From: an uncultured Caulobacterales bacterium
Lineage (GTDB): Bacteria; Pseudomonadota; Alphaproteobacteria; Caulobacterales; Maricaulaceae
Direction: 5' to 3'
Assembly: GCA_938003545.1 (NCBI GenBank)
Contig: CALKXY010000031.1
Span: 1 to 41,713 of the forward strand
Length of the DNA stretch: 41,713 nt
The translations under genes and the position numbers were made by a program. Below the pieces are notes generated by a model. It searched no databases. It saw only the letters and a list, made by a program, of their open reading frames with translations, and was not told where the DNA came from. Positions 9,015 to 18,193 of this stretch are shown one piece after another. The stretch's first letter is position 1. Every line of letters starts with the position of its first letter.

Positions 9015-9641
9015 GTGGCTTTGAATTTGGTTCTCTTTGGCCCTCCTGCCGCTGGTAAAGGTACGCAGGCCAAGCGCCTTGTGGCTGAACGCGGTCTGGT
9101 GCAGCTTTCAACAGGCGACATGTTGCGCGCTGCGAAAGACTCGGGGTCAGAACTTGGATTAAAAGTTGCCGACATCATGGATAATGGCAAACTTGTCAGC
9201 GATGAAATTGTGATCGCATTGATCGAAGAGCAGCTCGATGTTCAGGCTGGGGCCCCAGGGTTTATTTTTGATGGTTTCCCTCGCACAGTCGCCCAAGCTG
9301 AAGCTTTGGATAGTGTTCTGAAAAAACGTGGCGAATCGGTAGACTCGGTCATCCGTCTCAAAGTAGACGACGCGTCTATCTTAGGTCGGATTGCGACTCG
9401 CTTTGAGGAGCAAGGACGTAAGGATGATAATCCTGAAACCTTCAAAGTTCGCCTAAATGCATATAATACACAAACCGCACCTTTGCTGCCTTATTACTCG
9501 GCGCAAGGGAAGTTGACCGAAGTGGACGGCATGGCGGGAATTGAGACAGTTGCGGCTTCTATTACAGAAGTTCTCGACCGTCAGGCTTCACCGAAAGGTG
9601 AGCCAAAAAAAGGGTTCTTTGCGCGTCTTTTCGGACGGTAG
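9015..9641 (+). CDS. adk: Adenylate kinase, short-LID form with basic C-terminal tail
   Basis: Interconverts ATP + AMP and 2 ADP in the cytoplasm. P-loop GPPAAGKGTQAKR (about residues 9-21), AMP-binding STGDMLR, and FDGFPRT are present. The LID between RIATR and RKDDN is short and has no zinc cysteines. 208 residues: after the usual end at about residue 190 there is an added tail GEPKKGFFARLFGR that is basic and amphipathic. The start is GTG, chosen because the family begins directly with (M)xLNLVLFGPP and AAGGGGGC lies just upstream. Confidence 0.96.
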   Translation: MALNLVLFGPPAAGKGTQAKRLVAERGLVQLSTGDMLRAAKDSGSELGLKVADIMDNGKLVSDEIVIALIEEQLDVQAGAPGFIFDGFPRTVAQAEALDSVLKKRGESVDSVIRLKVDDASILGRIATRFEEQGRKDDNPETFKVRLNAYNTQTAPLLPYYSAQGKLTEVDGMAGIETVAASITEVLDRQASPKGEPKKGFFARLFGR

Positions 9642-9725
9642 AAAACTCAAATGAATGAAGAGGGCATTTGCCCTTGAAGATATCAGTGCGAGCGGTTGAC
9701 GCCGTTCGTTAATAGGACTAAGTGA

Positions 9726-9795
9726 CCCGCTTTCGCGGCAGACGTCATCGGCTACCGCCCCTTTCGCATGTTTTACACAGGGGAAGGGCTAGCCG
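9726..9795 (+). promoter_or_regulatory. Structured leader of the rpsM-rpsK-rpoA-rplQ operon
   Basis: In the 196-nt gap before rpsM are a small hairpin CCGC-TTTC-GCGG (9726-9737) and a long one in which CGGCTA (9749-9754) pairs with TAGCCG (9790-9795), extended inward by GCCC/GGGC and CTT/AAG. The larger hairpin ends about 43 nt before the start codon. The E. coli alpha operon has a leader bound by S4; no rpsD lies in this cluster. Calling it a regulatory leader is inference from position and structure. Confidence 0.5.
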
Positions 9796-9837
9796 ACGTT
9801 AAAGCCGAACCGAAACCGGATTGAATTGGAGGCCGAA

Positions 9838-10206
9838 TTGGCTCGTATTGCTGGGGTAAACATCCCGACCAACAAACGCGTTGAAATCGCGCTACGTTAC
9901 ATTCACGGCATCGGTCCGGCGAAAGCCACCGAGATTTGTGAAAAAGTGGGCATCGCGTTCGAACGCCGTGTGCATGATCTAACAGATCAAGAAGTTCTCC
10001 AAATTCGCGAGACAATTGACGCGGATCATCAGGTCGAAGGTGACCTGCGCCGCGAAGTTTCGCAAAATATTAAACGCTTGATGGACATGGGTAACTACCG
10101 TGGTCTTCGTCACCGTCGCGGCCTTCCAGTCCGTGGTCAGCGCACACATACAAATGCTCGTACTCGCAAGGGTCCAGCCAAAGCCATCGCCGGCAAGAAG
10201 AAGTAG
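9838..10206 (+). CDS. rpsM: 30S ribosomal protein S13, TTG start
   Basis: S13 is in the small-subunit head and contacts P-site tRNA. 122 residues from the TTG at 9838: (M)[25 protein letters not shown], the universal S13 N terminus. GGAGG at 9828-9832 is spaced 5 nt from this TTG, which decides the start; the frame is open to another TTG at 9826 but that would put the ribosome binding site inside the gene. The C-terminal [23 protein letters not shown] is the family signature. Confidence 0.97.
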   Translation: MARIAGVNIPTNKRVEIALRYIHGIGPAKATEICEKVGIAFERRVHDLTDQEVLQIRETIDADHQVEGDLRREVSQNIKRLMDMGNYRGLRHRRGLPVRGQRTHTNARTRKGPAKAIAGKKK

Positions 10207-10217
10207 GGTAGTACAAA

Positions 10218-10607
10218 ATGGCTAAAGAACCAGGCCGCGTCCGCCGCGCCGATCGGAAGAATATCACTTCTGGCGTCGCGCATGTTAACGCTACTTTCAA
10301 TAACACAATGATCACCATCACGGATGCCCAAGGCAATGCCGTTTCATGGTCGTCTGCTGGTACAATGGGCTTTAAAGGCTCTCGTAAATCAACACCTTAT
10401 GCGGCTCAGGTCGCAGCTGAAGACGCAGCTAAGAAAGCTGCAGAACACGGTATGAACACATTGGAAGTAAATGTGAACGGCCCTGGTTCTGGCCGTGAAT
10501 CAGCTGTTCGTGCTTTGCAAGCTGCAGGTTTTACAATCACGACTATTCGTGACGTAACACCAATCCCACATAATGGCTGTCGCCCACCAAAGCGTCGCCG
10601 CGTCTAA
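10218..10607 (+). CDS. rpsK: 30S ribosomal protein S11
   Basis: Platform protein of the small subunit. 129 residues. [39 protein letters not shown] and the C-terminal [16 protein letters not shown] are signatures of S11. It lies 11 nt after rpsM and 102 nt before rpoA. Confidence 0.98.
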   Translation: MAKEPGRVRRADRKNITSGVAHVNATFNNTMITITDAQGNAVSWSSAGTMGFKGSRKSTPYAAQVAAEDAAKKAAEHGMNTLEVNVNGPGSGRESAVRALQAAGFTITTIRDVTPIPHNGCRPPKRRRV

Positions 10608-10709
10608 ACTAGACGTCCATTGGGACTTTAATTCGGCGTGTCATTCCATTTGGGACGGCGCGCCAAACGCTTACTTGGCCTCTAAAGCCAAATCAGGAAG
10701 GCGAACACC

Positions 10710-11726
10710 GTGATTGAAAAAAATTGGCAAGAACTTATCCGTCCGATCAACCCGGAAATTGAACCTGGTCGTGATCCGCTTCGCAAAGCGTTGATCATTG
10801 CTGAGCCGCTCGAGCGTGGTTTTGGTATGACATTGGGTAACGCGCTTCGCCGCGTGTTGCTGTCATCGCTTCAGGGCGCAGCCGTTTCCGCCGTTCAAAT
10901 CGACGGTATCGTACATGAATTCACATCCATTCCGAATGTTCGCGAAGATGTCACAAACATCGTTCTAAACATCAAAGGTTTGGCTGTTCGTCTCCACGCT
11001 GACGGTCCAAAGAAACTTCTTCTGCGCAAGCAAGGTGCTGGCCCCGTAACAGGTGCCGACATTGAAGAGACAGCAGATGTCGAAATCCTGAACAAAGATC
11101 ACGTGATCTGTACGGCTGATGAAGGCGCTGACCTTCGTATGGAGCTTACAGTTACATCCGGTAAGGGATATGTTCCTGCGTCAGCATCTCGTCCAGAAGA
11201 TGCGCCTATCGGTCTTATCTCCATTGATGCGCTCTACTCACCTGTGAAACGCGTCGCATATCGCGTCGAAGACACACGTGAAGGACAAGTCCTCGATTAT
11301 GATAAACTCATCATCGACATCGAAACAAATGCTGCCGTAACGCCAGAAGATGCCATCGCTGTTGCGGCGCGCATCCTGCAAGACCAGTTCCAAGTGTTCG
11401 TCAACTTTGATGATCCGGAAGATGTCTCACGCGGCGAAGAGAAACCAGAACTCGACTTTAACCCGGCGCTTCTGCGTAAGGTTGATGAGTTGGAATTGTC
11501 TGTCCGTTCTGCAAATTGTTTGAAGAACGACAACATCGTTTACATCGGCGACCTAATCCAGAAATCCGAAGCTGAAATGCTACGGACTCCGAACTTCGGT
11601 CGTAAGTCACTCAATGAGATCAAAGAAGTTCTCGCTGCCATGGGTCTTCACCTTGGCATGGATGCGCCAAACTGGCCGCCAGAGAACATCGAAGAACTTG
11701 CAAAGAAATATGACGACCACATCTAG
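10710..11726 (+). CDS. rpoA: RNA polymerase alpha subunit
   Basis: Alpha dimer scaffolds RNA polymerase assembly and contacts upstream promoter DNA and activators. 338 residues. Residues 1 to about 235 are the dimerisation domain ([23 protein letters not shown]), and about 260-338 the C-terminal DNA-binding domain ([44 protein letters not shown]). The start is GTG, with AGGAAGGCG upstream. The 102-nt gap before it contains small hairpins, e.g. TTGGC/GCCAA. Confidence 0.98.
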   Translation: MIEKNWQELIRPINPEIEPGRDPLRKALIIAEPLERGFGMTLGNALRRVLLSSLQGAAVSAVQIDGIVHEFTSIPNVREDVTNIVLNIKGLAVRLHADGPKKLLLRKQGAGPVTGADIEETADVEILNKDHVICTADEGADLRMELTVTSGKGYVPASASRPEDAPIGLISIDALYSPVKRVAYRVEDTREGQVLDYDKLIIDIETNAAVTPEDAIAVAARILQDQFQVFVNFDDPEDVSRGEEKPELDFNPALLRKVDELELSVRSANCLKNDNIVYIGDLIQKSEAEMLRTPNFGRKSLNEIKEVLAAMGLHLGMDAPNWPPENIEELAKKYDDHI

Positions 11727-11729
11727 TCT

Positions 11730-11745
11730 CTCTGTTTAAACAGAG
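11730..11745. other. 16-bp perfect palindrome between rpoA and rplQ
   Basis: CTCTGTTTAAACAGAG starts 3 nt after the rpoA stop. It can fold as a 6-bp stem with a 4-nt loop or be read as a dyad on DNA. No T-run follows. Role unknown. Confidence 0.4.
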
Positions 11746-11786
11746 CCTAGATTTGATCTCAACGAACACCTTAGAGGAATATCGCC

Positions 11787-12197
11787 ATGCGTCATAAGAT
11801 GGCCCACCGTAAATTGAACCGCACTGCGTCACATCGCAAAGCGATGTTCGCAAATATGTCTAGCTCGCTCGTCGAGCATGAGCAGATCGTTACGACACTA
11901 CCAAAGGCGAAAGAACTTCGTCCTTTCGTAGAGAAGCTCGTAACGCTTGCTAAAAAAGGCGACCTAAATTCCCGTCGTATCGCGATTGCGCGTATGCGGA
12001 ATAAGGAACAAGCTAAGAAACTTTTTGATATTCTTGGACCGCGTTACACAGACCGTCCAGGTGGCTATATCCGCATCATGAAAGCGGGCTTCCGCTATGG
12101 TGACAATGCGCCAATGGCCGTTATTGAATTCGTTGACCGCGATGAGTCTGCAAAAGGCAAAGTCGACCGCGAGCGCGCAGAAGCTCTCGAAGCGTAA
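11787..12197 (+). CDS. rplQ: 50S ribosomal protein L17
   Basis: L17 is near the tunnel exit. 136 residues. [24 protein letters not shown] and [33 protein letters not shown] are diagnostic. TTAGAGGAATATCGCC carries the ribosome binding site. It is the last gene of the ribosomal block, followed after 21 nt by a strong terminator. Confidence 0.98.
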   Translation: MRHKMAHRKLNRTASHRKAMFANMSSSLVEHEQIVTTLPKAKELRPFVEKLVTLAKKGDLNSRRIAIARMRNKEQAKKLFDILGPRYTDRPGGYIRIMKAGFRYGDNAPMAVIEFVDRDESAKGKVDRERAEALEA

Positions 12198-12218
12198 ACG
12201 TTTCAAAATTTATATTTT

Positions 12219-12248
12219 AAAAACCGCGGCCTAGGCTGCGGTTTTTTT
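12219..12248 (+). terminator. Intrinsic terminator after rplQ
   Basis: AAAACCGC / GCGGTTTT stem with inner GCC/GGC pairs around CCTAGG, followed by a run of seven T. Classical Rho-independent terminator closing the ribosomal block. Confidence 0.93.
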
Positions 12249-12383
12249 ATGAGCAGAATTAAGCTAAGCTGAAGAGTGCTATTCACCTACGCATAGCCTC
12301 CTGCTTTGATATGCCATTTTGAATATACGCATATATCGGCTACACTTTATTTTACCGAAGAGTTTGATGAAGGATAGCGCGTC

Positions 12384-12842
12384 ATGGTTCAGCTTAAGAT
12401 CAACGGAGAGTCTGCGACGTTAGACGTCGCACCTGATACACCGCTGCTTTGGGCTGTGCGCGAACAACTTGGCCTGACGGGAACAAAATTTGGGTGCGGG
12501 ATTGCGATGTGCGGGGCATGCACGGTGCATGTCGACGGGCAACCTGTACGATCTTGCTCGACAGCGATTGCTGATGTTGAAGGCGCAGATGTCACCACGA
12601 TTGAAGGGGTGAAAGCCGCCGACGGAACGCTCCATGCAGTGCAACAGGCTTGGATTGATCATCAAGTTCCGCAATGTGGATATTGCCAGTCGGGACAGAT
12701 CATGAGCGCCGTCGCCTTGCTGCGCGATACACCTAACCCATCAGATGCTGATATTGATACGGCCATGGCAGGGAATATCTGCCGCTGCGGCATGTATGAC
12801 CGCATTCGTGCGGCGATTAAAACTGCGGCAAAGGGAGCCTGA
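12384..12842 (+). CDS. Molybdenum hydroxylase 2Fe-2S subunit (IorA-like)
   Basis: Small electron-transfer subunit of a xanthine-dehydrogenase-family hydroxylase, resembling isoquinoline 1-oxidoreductase alpha chain. 152 residues. The plant-ferredoxin-type cluster motif [19 protein letters not shown] (about residues 39-61) and the second cluster motif [19 protein letters not shown] (about 96-140) are both complete. The next gene, 2 nt downstream, is the Mo-binding large subunit, so the two form one enzyme. No FAD subunit is present, as usual for the Ior type. The true substrate cannot be told from sequence. Confidence 0.92.
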   Translation: MVQLKINGESATLDVAPDTPLLWAVREQLGLTGTKFGCGIAMCGACTVHVDGQPVRSCSTAIADVEGADVTTIEGVKAADGTLHAVQQAWIDHQVPQCGYCQSGQIMSAVALLRDTPNPSDADIDTAMAGNICRCGMYDRIRAAIKTAAKGA

Positions 12843-12844
12843 TC

Positions 12845-15043
12845 ATGGGAAAGTGGACACGACGCGGATTTATTGGCGCAGGCTTGGTCGCGGGCGGCGC
12901 GCTTGTTGTTGGAGTTGCGATTCGACCCGGTGACAGGACCGATGACCTTTCGAAATATGTCGCGGGCGAGGGCGAACACCTTCTCACCGCTTGGGTGAAA
13001 ATCGCAGAAGATAATAAAATTACCGCCATCATACCGCATGGCGAAATGGGGCAGGGGGTGCATACCGCGCTCTCCGCTATGTTGGCCGAAGAGATGGATG
13101 CGGATTGGGCCGCGCTAAAGGTCATGGAGGCACCAGCCGAGAAAGAATATGCGAATTTCCCACTCGTGCGTGAATTCATAGCAGGGGGCAAAAATGTCCC
13201 TGGGTTGGTCTTTGACACATTGAACGGCGTCACCTTGGCGGTGGCTAAATCTATGGATATGCAAATCACGGGCGGTTCAACCTCTGTTCGCTTCACGGGC
13301 ACTGGAGCCATGCAAACGGCGGGCGCAGCCACGCGAGAATTATTGATGCGGGCAGCTGCGAAAGACTGGGACGTAAATGTCTCAGAGCTACGTACAGCCA
13401 AGAGCGTCATCCATCATGATGCCACAAACCGAAGCGCGCCTTACGGCCAATTCGCCGCCGCCGCATCAAAGATGAAACCAAACCTTCATCCAAAACTCAA
13501 ATCTCGAAATGATTATGAACTGATGGGGAAACCGCTACCGCGTCTGGATATTCCGGCCAAGGTCGATGGCACGGCGGGTTTTGGTATTGATGTTAAAGTC
13601 GAGGGTATGAAATATGCGACCGTTATGGCTGCACCTGTCCACGGTCAAACGGTGCTGCGTCTCGATAAAGCTGCGGCAGAAGCCGTAGCGGGCGTGATCT
13701 CCGTTCATAATATGGGGTCATATGTCGGGATTATTGCCGAAGGCTATTGGCCTGCGAAACAGGGCTTGGATGCGTTGGACGTTGAATTCACTAAGACTGA
13801 TGAAACGTCTCTCAGCCAAGACCAACTCTTCGCGCAATATGGCGCGGCGTTAGACAATGGGAAGCGCAAGACGCTACATAAGGCTGGCAATGTCGCAAAG
13901 GCCGCAGAGCGCGCTGCGCAAGTTATCGAAGCCGAATATACGGTCCCATATCTTGCACATGCCTGTATGGAACCGATGAATGCCACCGCTTGGGTGCACG
14001 ACGGTAAGGCCGATATTTGGTGCGGCACGCAAAACCCACTCGGCACGCGTATGGCGGTTGCTAAAGCCTTAGAGCTAGACGCGGAAAACGTCACGCTGAA
14101 TACGGCCTTTATGGGTGGCGGTTTTGGTCGTCGCGCGATTCCAGATTATGTTTTACAGGCGGCGAAGCTGTCTAAAGTTTCTGGCCACCCCGTTAAATTG
14201 ATCTGGACCCGCGAAGAAACAACACAGCAGGATCATTTCCGTCCGGCTGTCTTGGGCCGTTACCGCGCAGCCCTTGGCGAAGACGGCATGCCGCTCAGCT
14301 GGGAAAGTGTGTTCGTCCACAAAATGGACCCGCCAGAAGCGAGCCATGTGCCCTACGCTATTCCGAACCAAAAAATTCAAGTCGTCGAAAGCCCGTCCCA
14401 TACGCGGCTTGGCCCGTGGCGATCTGTCGATCATACGCAACATGGATATTTCACCGAGAGTTTTATCGAAGAACTCGCGCATGCGGCGGGCAAAGACGGC
14501 TATGAATATCGCCGCGCTCTCTTGGCCGATAAGCCACGCTTTGTGAAAACATTGGATGCGGCGGCGAAACTTGGAAAATGGGGCGCGCCCTTACCGAAAG
14601 GGCAAGCGCGAGGCATTTCTATCGTCGAGAGTTTCATGACGATTTGCGCGCAGGTTGTGACTGTCGATATGACGGACGGTAATCCGCGCGTTGTGCATGT
14701 CGCTTGTGCGGCTGACCCCGGCTTTGCTGTGAACCCTGATGGTTTCGAGGCGCAGATGCAAAGCGGCATTATTTACGGCCTCACAGCTGCGCTCTACGGC
14801 GAAATTTCACTGGAAGACGGTGCGGTCGCGCAGAGCAATTTTCATGACTATGAAATTCTGCGCATGGATGCCGCGCCAAAGATCGACACGATCATTCTGC
14901 AAAGCGACGCTAAATTAGGTGGCGGTGGTGAACCGGGGACCCCTCCAATTGCACCGGCTGTGGCGAACGCTGTGTTCAACGCAACGGGCAAACGTATCCG
15001 TAAATTGCCGATGCGAGATTTGGATCTGGGCCTCGCGAGTTAA
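12845..15043 (+). CDS. Molybdenum hydroxylase large subunit, Tat-exported (IorB-like)
   Basis: Mo-pterin catalytic subunit of an aldehyde-oxidase/isoquinoline-oxidoreductase type enzyme. 732 residues. The N terminus TRRGFIGAG (about residues 5-13) followed by a hydrophobic stretch is a twin-arginine signal, so the complex is probably periplasmic. IPHGEMGQGVHTALS, MGGGFGRR (about residue 425) and the catalytic-Glu region GGGGEPGTPPIAPAVANA near the C terminus match the family. It starts 2 nt after the 2Fe-2S subunit. Aldehyde or N-heterocycle oxidation is the likely reaction class; the substrate is unknown. Confidence 0.92.
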   Translation: MGKWTRRGFIGAGLVAGGALVVGVAIRPGDRTDDLSKYVAGEGEHLLTAWVKIAEDNKITAIIPHGEMGQGVHTALSAMLAEEMDADWAALKVMEAPAEKEYANFPLVREFIAGGKNVPGLVFDTLNGVTLAVAKSMDMQITGGSTSVRFTGTGAMQTAGAATRELLMRAAAKDWDVNVSELRTAKSVIHHDATNRSAPYGQFAAAASKMKPNLHPKLKSRNDYELMGKPLPRLDIPAKVDGTAGFGIDVKVEGMKYATVMAAPVHGQTVLRLDKAAAEAVAGVISVHNMGSYVGIIAEGYWPAKQGLDALDVEFTKTDETSLSQDQLFAQYGAALDNGKRKTLHKAGNVAKAAERAAQVIEAEYTVPYLAHACMEPMNATAWVHDGKADIWCGTQNPLGTRMAVAKALELDAENVTLNTAFMGGGFGRRAIPDYVLQAAKLSKVSGHPVKLIWTREETTQQDHFRPAVLGRYRAALGEDGMPLSWESVFVHKMDPPEASHVPYAIPNQKIQVVESPSHTRLGPWRSVDHTQHGYFTESFIEELAHAAGKDGYEYRRALLADKPRFVKTLDAAAKLGKWGAPLPKGQARGISIVESFMTICAQVVTVDMTDGNPRVVHVACAADPGFAVNPDGFEAQMQSGIIYGLTAALYGEISLEDGAVAQSNFHDYEILRMDAAPKIDTIILQSDAKLGGGGEPGTPPIAPAVANAVFNATGKRIRKLPMRDLDLGLAS

Positions 15044-15226
15044 GGGTACCAAACTGGTTCTGACGAAAACCTGTTTTTGCATATCGTACAGGCCTTACGT
15101 GAGAGGCTTAAACTCGCCCAAAATAAGCCCCTGACAACCGAGACGTGGCCGTGTAAAATGTAAATGCAAACATGCTGACCTTAGTAGGGCGTATCTTGCT
15201 TGCCTTCTATTAACTGAGGAAAAATC

Positions 15227-16120
15227 GTGAAAGCTAAATCCATTACACTCTCTACATTGCTTTTTACTTTATTAGTGGGGTGTGGAGACTACGGATTAGA
15301 CAAACATCCTGTTTTTGAAGGCCCTTATATGGGACAAGAGCGACCGGGCAAAACAGCAGAGGTGTTCGCTCCAGGTAGTATATCAACGGACGGTTGGGAG
15401 TTGGAGGCGATATTCGCGCCAGGAATGAATGAGTTCTATTATGTAACTCATAACGATAAAAGTGAGCGACCGAAAACATCAGAACTCAAGCCAACAATTT
15501 TCGGATTTCGTTATGAGGATAATGTCTGGAATAAGTTCATTGAGATGCCACGTACAGGCGAGCCGTTCATAACAGCTGATGGTCAAATAATGCATCTAGC
15601 TACGGGTTTTCGAGAACGTACCGCATTGGGTTGGTCAGACGTCAAAAGCCTTGGTGCTATGTTTGAGGGTGAGGAATGGGGCATCATGCGCCTAACGGCC
15701 TCGCTATCGGAAACCTATGTGTTTGATGATTTTAAAGGTGGAGGTATGCGTGTTTCGAAGCTTTCGAATGGTGAACGCCAGCAACCTATCGAACTGCCAA
15801 AACATATCAATCAGGGGGAGTTCACAGCACATCCCTTTATCGCGAAGGATGAGAGCTATCTAATATGGGATAGTAAACGAGAAGGGGGATATGGAAATTC
15901 TGACCTTTACATAAGCTTCCGACAGACTGATGGGTCCTGGGGCCATGCCATAAATATGGGGCCAGATGTCAATTCGGACAAAGAAGATTTCTATGGCACT
16001 GTTACGCCAGATGGACAGATTTTGATGTTCAATAGAACAATTTCAAATACGGGCGAAAATGTAAATGTGGATATTTACTGGGTTGATGCAGAGGTTATCA
16101 GTGCCCTCAAGCCCAAGTAA
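15227..16120 (+). CDS. Lipoprotein with PD40/TolB-like beta-propeller repeats
   Basis: 297 residues. Signal peptide with lipobox LLVGC (Cys19), so probably membrane-anchored on the periplasmic side. The C-terminal half contains PD40-type blades: WDSKREGGYGNSDLYISFR..GSWGHAINMGPDVNSDKEDFYGTVTPDGQILMF. Such repeats bind peptides or peptidoglycan-associated partners in TolB-like proteins; the ligand here is unknown. Start GTG, with CTGAGGAAAAATC upstream. Lower GC than its neighbours; 183 nt separate it from the hydroxylase gene. Not clearly part of a larger operon. Confidence 0.8.
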   Translation: MKAKSITLSTLLFTLLVGCGDYGLDKHPVFEGPYMGQERPGKTAEVFAPGSISTDGWELEAIFAPGMNEFYYVTHNDKSERPKTSELKPTIFGFRYEDNVWNKFIEMPRTGEPFITADGQIMHLATGFRERTALGWSDVKSLGAMFEGEEWGIMRLTASLSETYVFDDFKGGGMRVSKLSNGERQQPIELPKHINQGEFTAHPFIAKDESYLIWDSKREGGYGNSDLYISFRQTDGSWGHAINMGPDVNSDKEDFYGTVTPDGQILMFNRTISNTGENVNVDIYWVDAEVISALKPK

Positions 16121-16206
16121 TATCGAGTGTCTGAAAATCGCAGCCCAAACTAAGCCACTCAGTTAATCTTTTAAAATGAAATTTTGTTGTTTTAAGGTGG
16201 GAGATT

Positions 16207-17247
16207 TTACCCAATCGTCCACCCCAATGTCTCACCGGCATGAAACGGAATGATGTCAGTATCCGATAATGTAATCCGTTCTGGTACGACATGATCGCGT
16301 TTCGTCAAAGTCATCGTGCCTTCATTTAACGGTAAGCCATAAAACCTTGGGCCGTTTAAGGACGCGAATTTTTCTAATTGATCTAATGCCCCTTCTTCTT
16401 CGAATGTCAGGGCGTAGCTTTCCATTGCATAGGGCGCGTTGAAGACCCCTGCGCAGCCGCAGGCGCTTTCTTTTGCGCCGACGGCATGTGGGGCTGTGTC
16501 TGTGCCCAAGAAAAATTTCGCCGAGCCTGAAGTTGCCGCTTTGCGCAGGGCAAGGCGATGCTTCTCGCGCTTGGCGATGGGCAGGCAATAATAATGTGGG
16601 CGGATGCCGCCTTCGAAAATCGCGTTCCGATTATAGCGCAGATGATGTGGTGTGATTGTGGCGGCGACATTGGGGCCAGCTTCGGCAACGAAATCTGCGG
16701 CTTCTTGTGTTGTGATATGTTCGAACACGACTTTCAAATTTGGATGTTCTTTGACGAGGCCGACCATAACTTCGTCGATGAAGACGGCTTCGCGGTCAAA
16801 GATGTCGACGTCCTTATGCGTGACTTCGCCGTGGACGAGCAAGGGCATGCCGACATCTTCCATCGCGTCCAACACCTCATGGATGTTTTTAATATCTGAC
16901 ACGCCATGCGCAGAGTTTGTCGTGGCATTGGCGGGGTAGAGTTTTGCCGCCGTAAAGACGCCTTCGTTTTTGCCGCGGCGCATTTCATCCGGATCCATTG
17001 TGTCCGTTAGATAGGCCACCATCAACGGTGTGAAATCGAGAGATGGATCAACCGCCGCTAGGATACGATCACGATAGGCGCGGCCCATTTGGGTTGTCGT
17101 CACAGGCGGCTTTAGGTTGGGCATGACAATGGCGCGGGCAAATTGACGGGCCGTGTGGTTTACGACATCGGAGAGCATGGCCCCGTCGCGCAAATGAACA
17201 TGCCAATCATCAGGGCGGCGAATTGTTAAAGTCTGTGTGTCGGTCAT
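16207..17247 (-). CDS. pyrC: Dihydroorotase (class II, E. coli type)
   Basis: Third step of pyrimidine synthesis: cyclises carbamoyl-aspartate to dihydroorotate. 346 residues. Zinc ligands: HVH in [13 protein letters not shown], the carbamylated Lys in [13 protein letters not shown], His in LVHGEVTH and in FEHITT, Asp in FLGTDTAPH. Length and motifs match the monofunctional E. coli-like class. It is the last gene of a minus-strand run NUDIX - TIGR02301 - META - pyrC, 32 nt after the META gene. Confidence 0.96.
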   Translation of the reverse strand: MTDTQTLTIRRPDDWHVHLRDGAMLSDVVNHTARQFARAIVMPNLKPPVTTTQMGRAYRDRILAAVDPSLDFTPLMVAYLTDTMDPDEMRRGKNEGVFTAAKLYPANATTNSAHGVSDIKNIHEVLDAMEDVGMPLLVHGEVTHKDVDIFDREAVFIDEVMVGLVKEHPNLKVVFEHITTQEAADFVAEAGPNVAATITPHHLRYNRNAIFEGGIRPHYYCLPIAKREKHRLALRKAATSGSAKFFLGTDTAPHAVGAKESACGCAGVFNAPYAMESYALTFEEEGALDQLEKFASLNGPRFYGLPLNEGTMTLTKRDHVVPERITLSDTDIIPFHAGETLGWTIG

Positions 17248-17279
17248 GGACGCTGACTAACGATGTGGGGCGCGGGGGT

Positions 17280-17714
17280 CTAGTCCCAGTCGCGGCGGCG
17301 GAGCTGCAAAAGGGGGTCGCCTTGCGCATTTATCAGGCTGAGTTTTAGGTGTGTCGCCTCAATCCGGCGCGTTTCCTGTAGTTTGCGCATAAAGGCTGAT
17401 TCTGCCTCCATGATGCCGCTGCACATTTTTTTCGTGCTCGCGAGGGCGCCAATGGTCAAGGTTTGTCCCTCTTGCGTATAGTGTCCGAAAAAGGCGTTAC
17501 AGCCGCCATGGCCGATGATTTCGCCATTGGGTTTAAACGCTATGAATTGTTCTGCTGGACCTGCTGGACCTGCTGGACCTGCGGGAACAGGGGCCCATTC
17601 GCTGCCTTCGAGCGAGGCGAGGGGACGGGTCTTGCGGATATCGCTGGCGACTTTTGTGCAGCCTGCGATAATGAGCGCGCCGATAGCTAAGGGGAGAATG
17701 ATAGGAAGGGCCAT
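17280..17714 (-). CDS. META-domain lipoprotein with Gly-Pro-Ala repeat
   Basis: 144 residues. The N terminus ends in the lipobox LIIAGC (Cys19), so a lipoprotein. Residues about 30-140 form a META domain (HslJ-like), shown by FKPNGEIIGHGGCNAFFGHYTQEGQTLTIGALASTKKMC. Just before it is PAGPAGPAGPA, encoded by three near-perfect 9-bp DNA repeats at about 17550-17582. META proteins are linked to envelope stress or drug sensitivity, but the mechanism is not established. It starts 2 nt after the stop of the upstream TIGR02301 gene, so the pair is probably co-translated. Confidence 0.82.
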   Translation of the reverse strand: MALPIILPLAIGALIIAGCTKVASDIRKTRPLASLEGSEWAPVPAGPAGPAGPAEQFIAFKPNGEIIGHGGCNAFFGHYTQEGQTLTIGALASTKKMCSGIMEAESAFMRKLQETRRIEATHLKLSLINAQGDPLLQLRRRDWD

Positions 17715-17716
17715 AT

Positions 17717-18184
17717 CTATCTCTCTCTATAGGGGTCGCCGAGCATTGTCGAAATGTGCCGTCCGTTTTCGGCGAGGGCCGCGACGTCGATGGAGACTTT
17801 ATTAGAACACGTCGTATGACGCTCTTTTTCTTGATAATATCCGGCATTGAAGGCGCGAACGAGTTGGCGGCGACGATCTGCGTCACCGTCTGATTCTGTG
17901 TCCATCATTTGTTGACCGAGGTCGCGCCACTTTTGATCATTCTGCCCAAAGCAGAGTGTGCGTAGATAATGAATTTGACCAAGGTTTTTCGCGAGTGCCT
18001 CAACGAGGTTGGTCATCGTGACCATATCGTTTTCAATCCGCAGTTCTGCGGCTTCGCGAGCTTTTAGGGCCAATGCACGTTTTTGCGAATCCGTCAGCGG
18101 CTTTTCGGCTTCGGCGTCCTGCGCAGCAACGGGTGCTGCGAGGAGCAAGAGCGATAGCGTGAGCATGACCAGACGGTTCAACAT
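17717..18184 (-). CDS. TIGR02301-family secreted protein
   Basis: 155 residues. Signal peptide MLNRLVMLTLSLLLLAAPVAAQ, cleavage likely after AQ. The remainder has MVEALAKNLGQIHYLRTLCFG-like and FNAGYYQEKERHTTCSNK motifs recalled from the alphaproteobacterial family TIGR02301, whose function is unknown; two Cys may pair. It sits 9 nt after the NUDIX gene and 2 nt before the META lipoprotein, a common alphaproteobacterial arrangement near mutT-like genes. Confidence 0.8.
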   Translation of the reverse strand: MLNRLVMLTLSLLLLAAPVAAQDAEAEKPLTDSQKRALALKAREAAELRIENDMVTMTNLVEALAKNLGQIHYLRTLCFGQNDQKWRDLGQQMMDTESDGDADRRRQLVRAFNAGYYQEKERHTTCSNKVSIDVAALAENGRHISTMLGDPYRER

Positions 18185-18193
18185 AAGCCGAGT

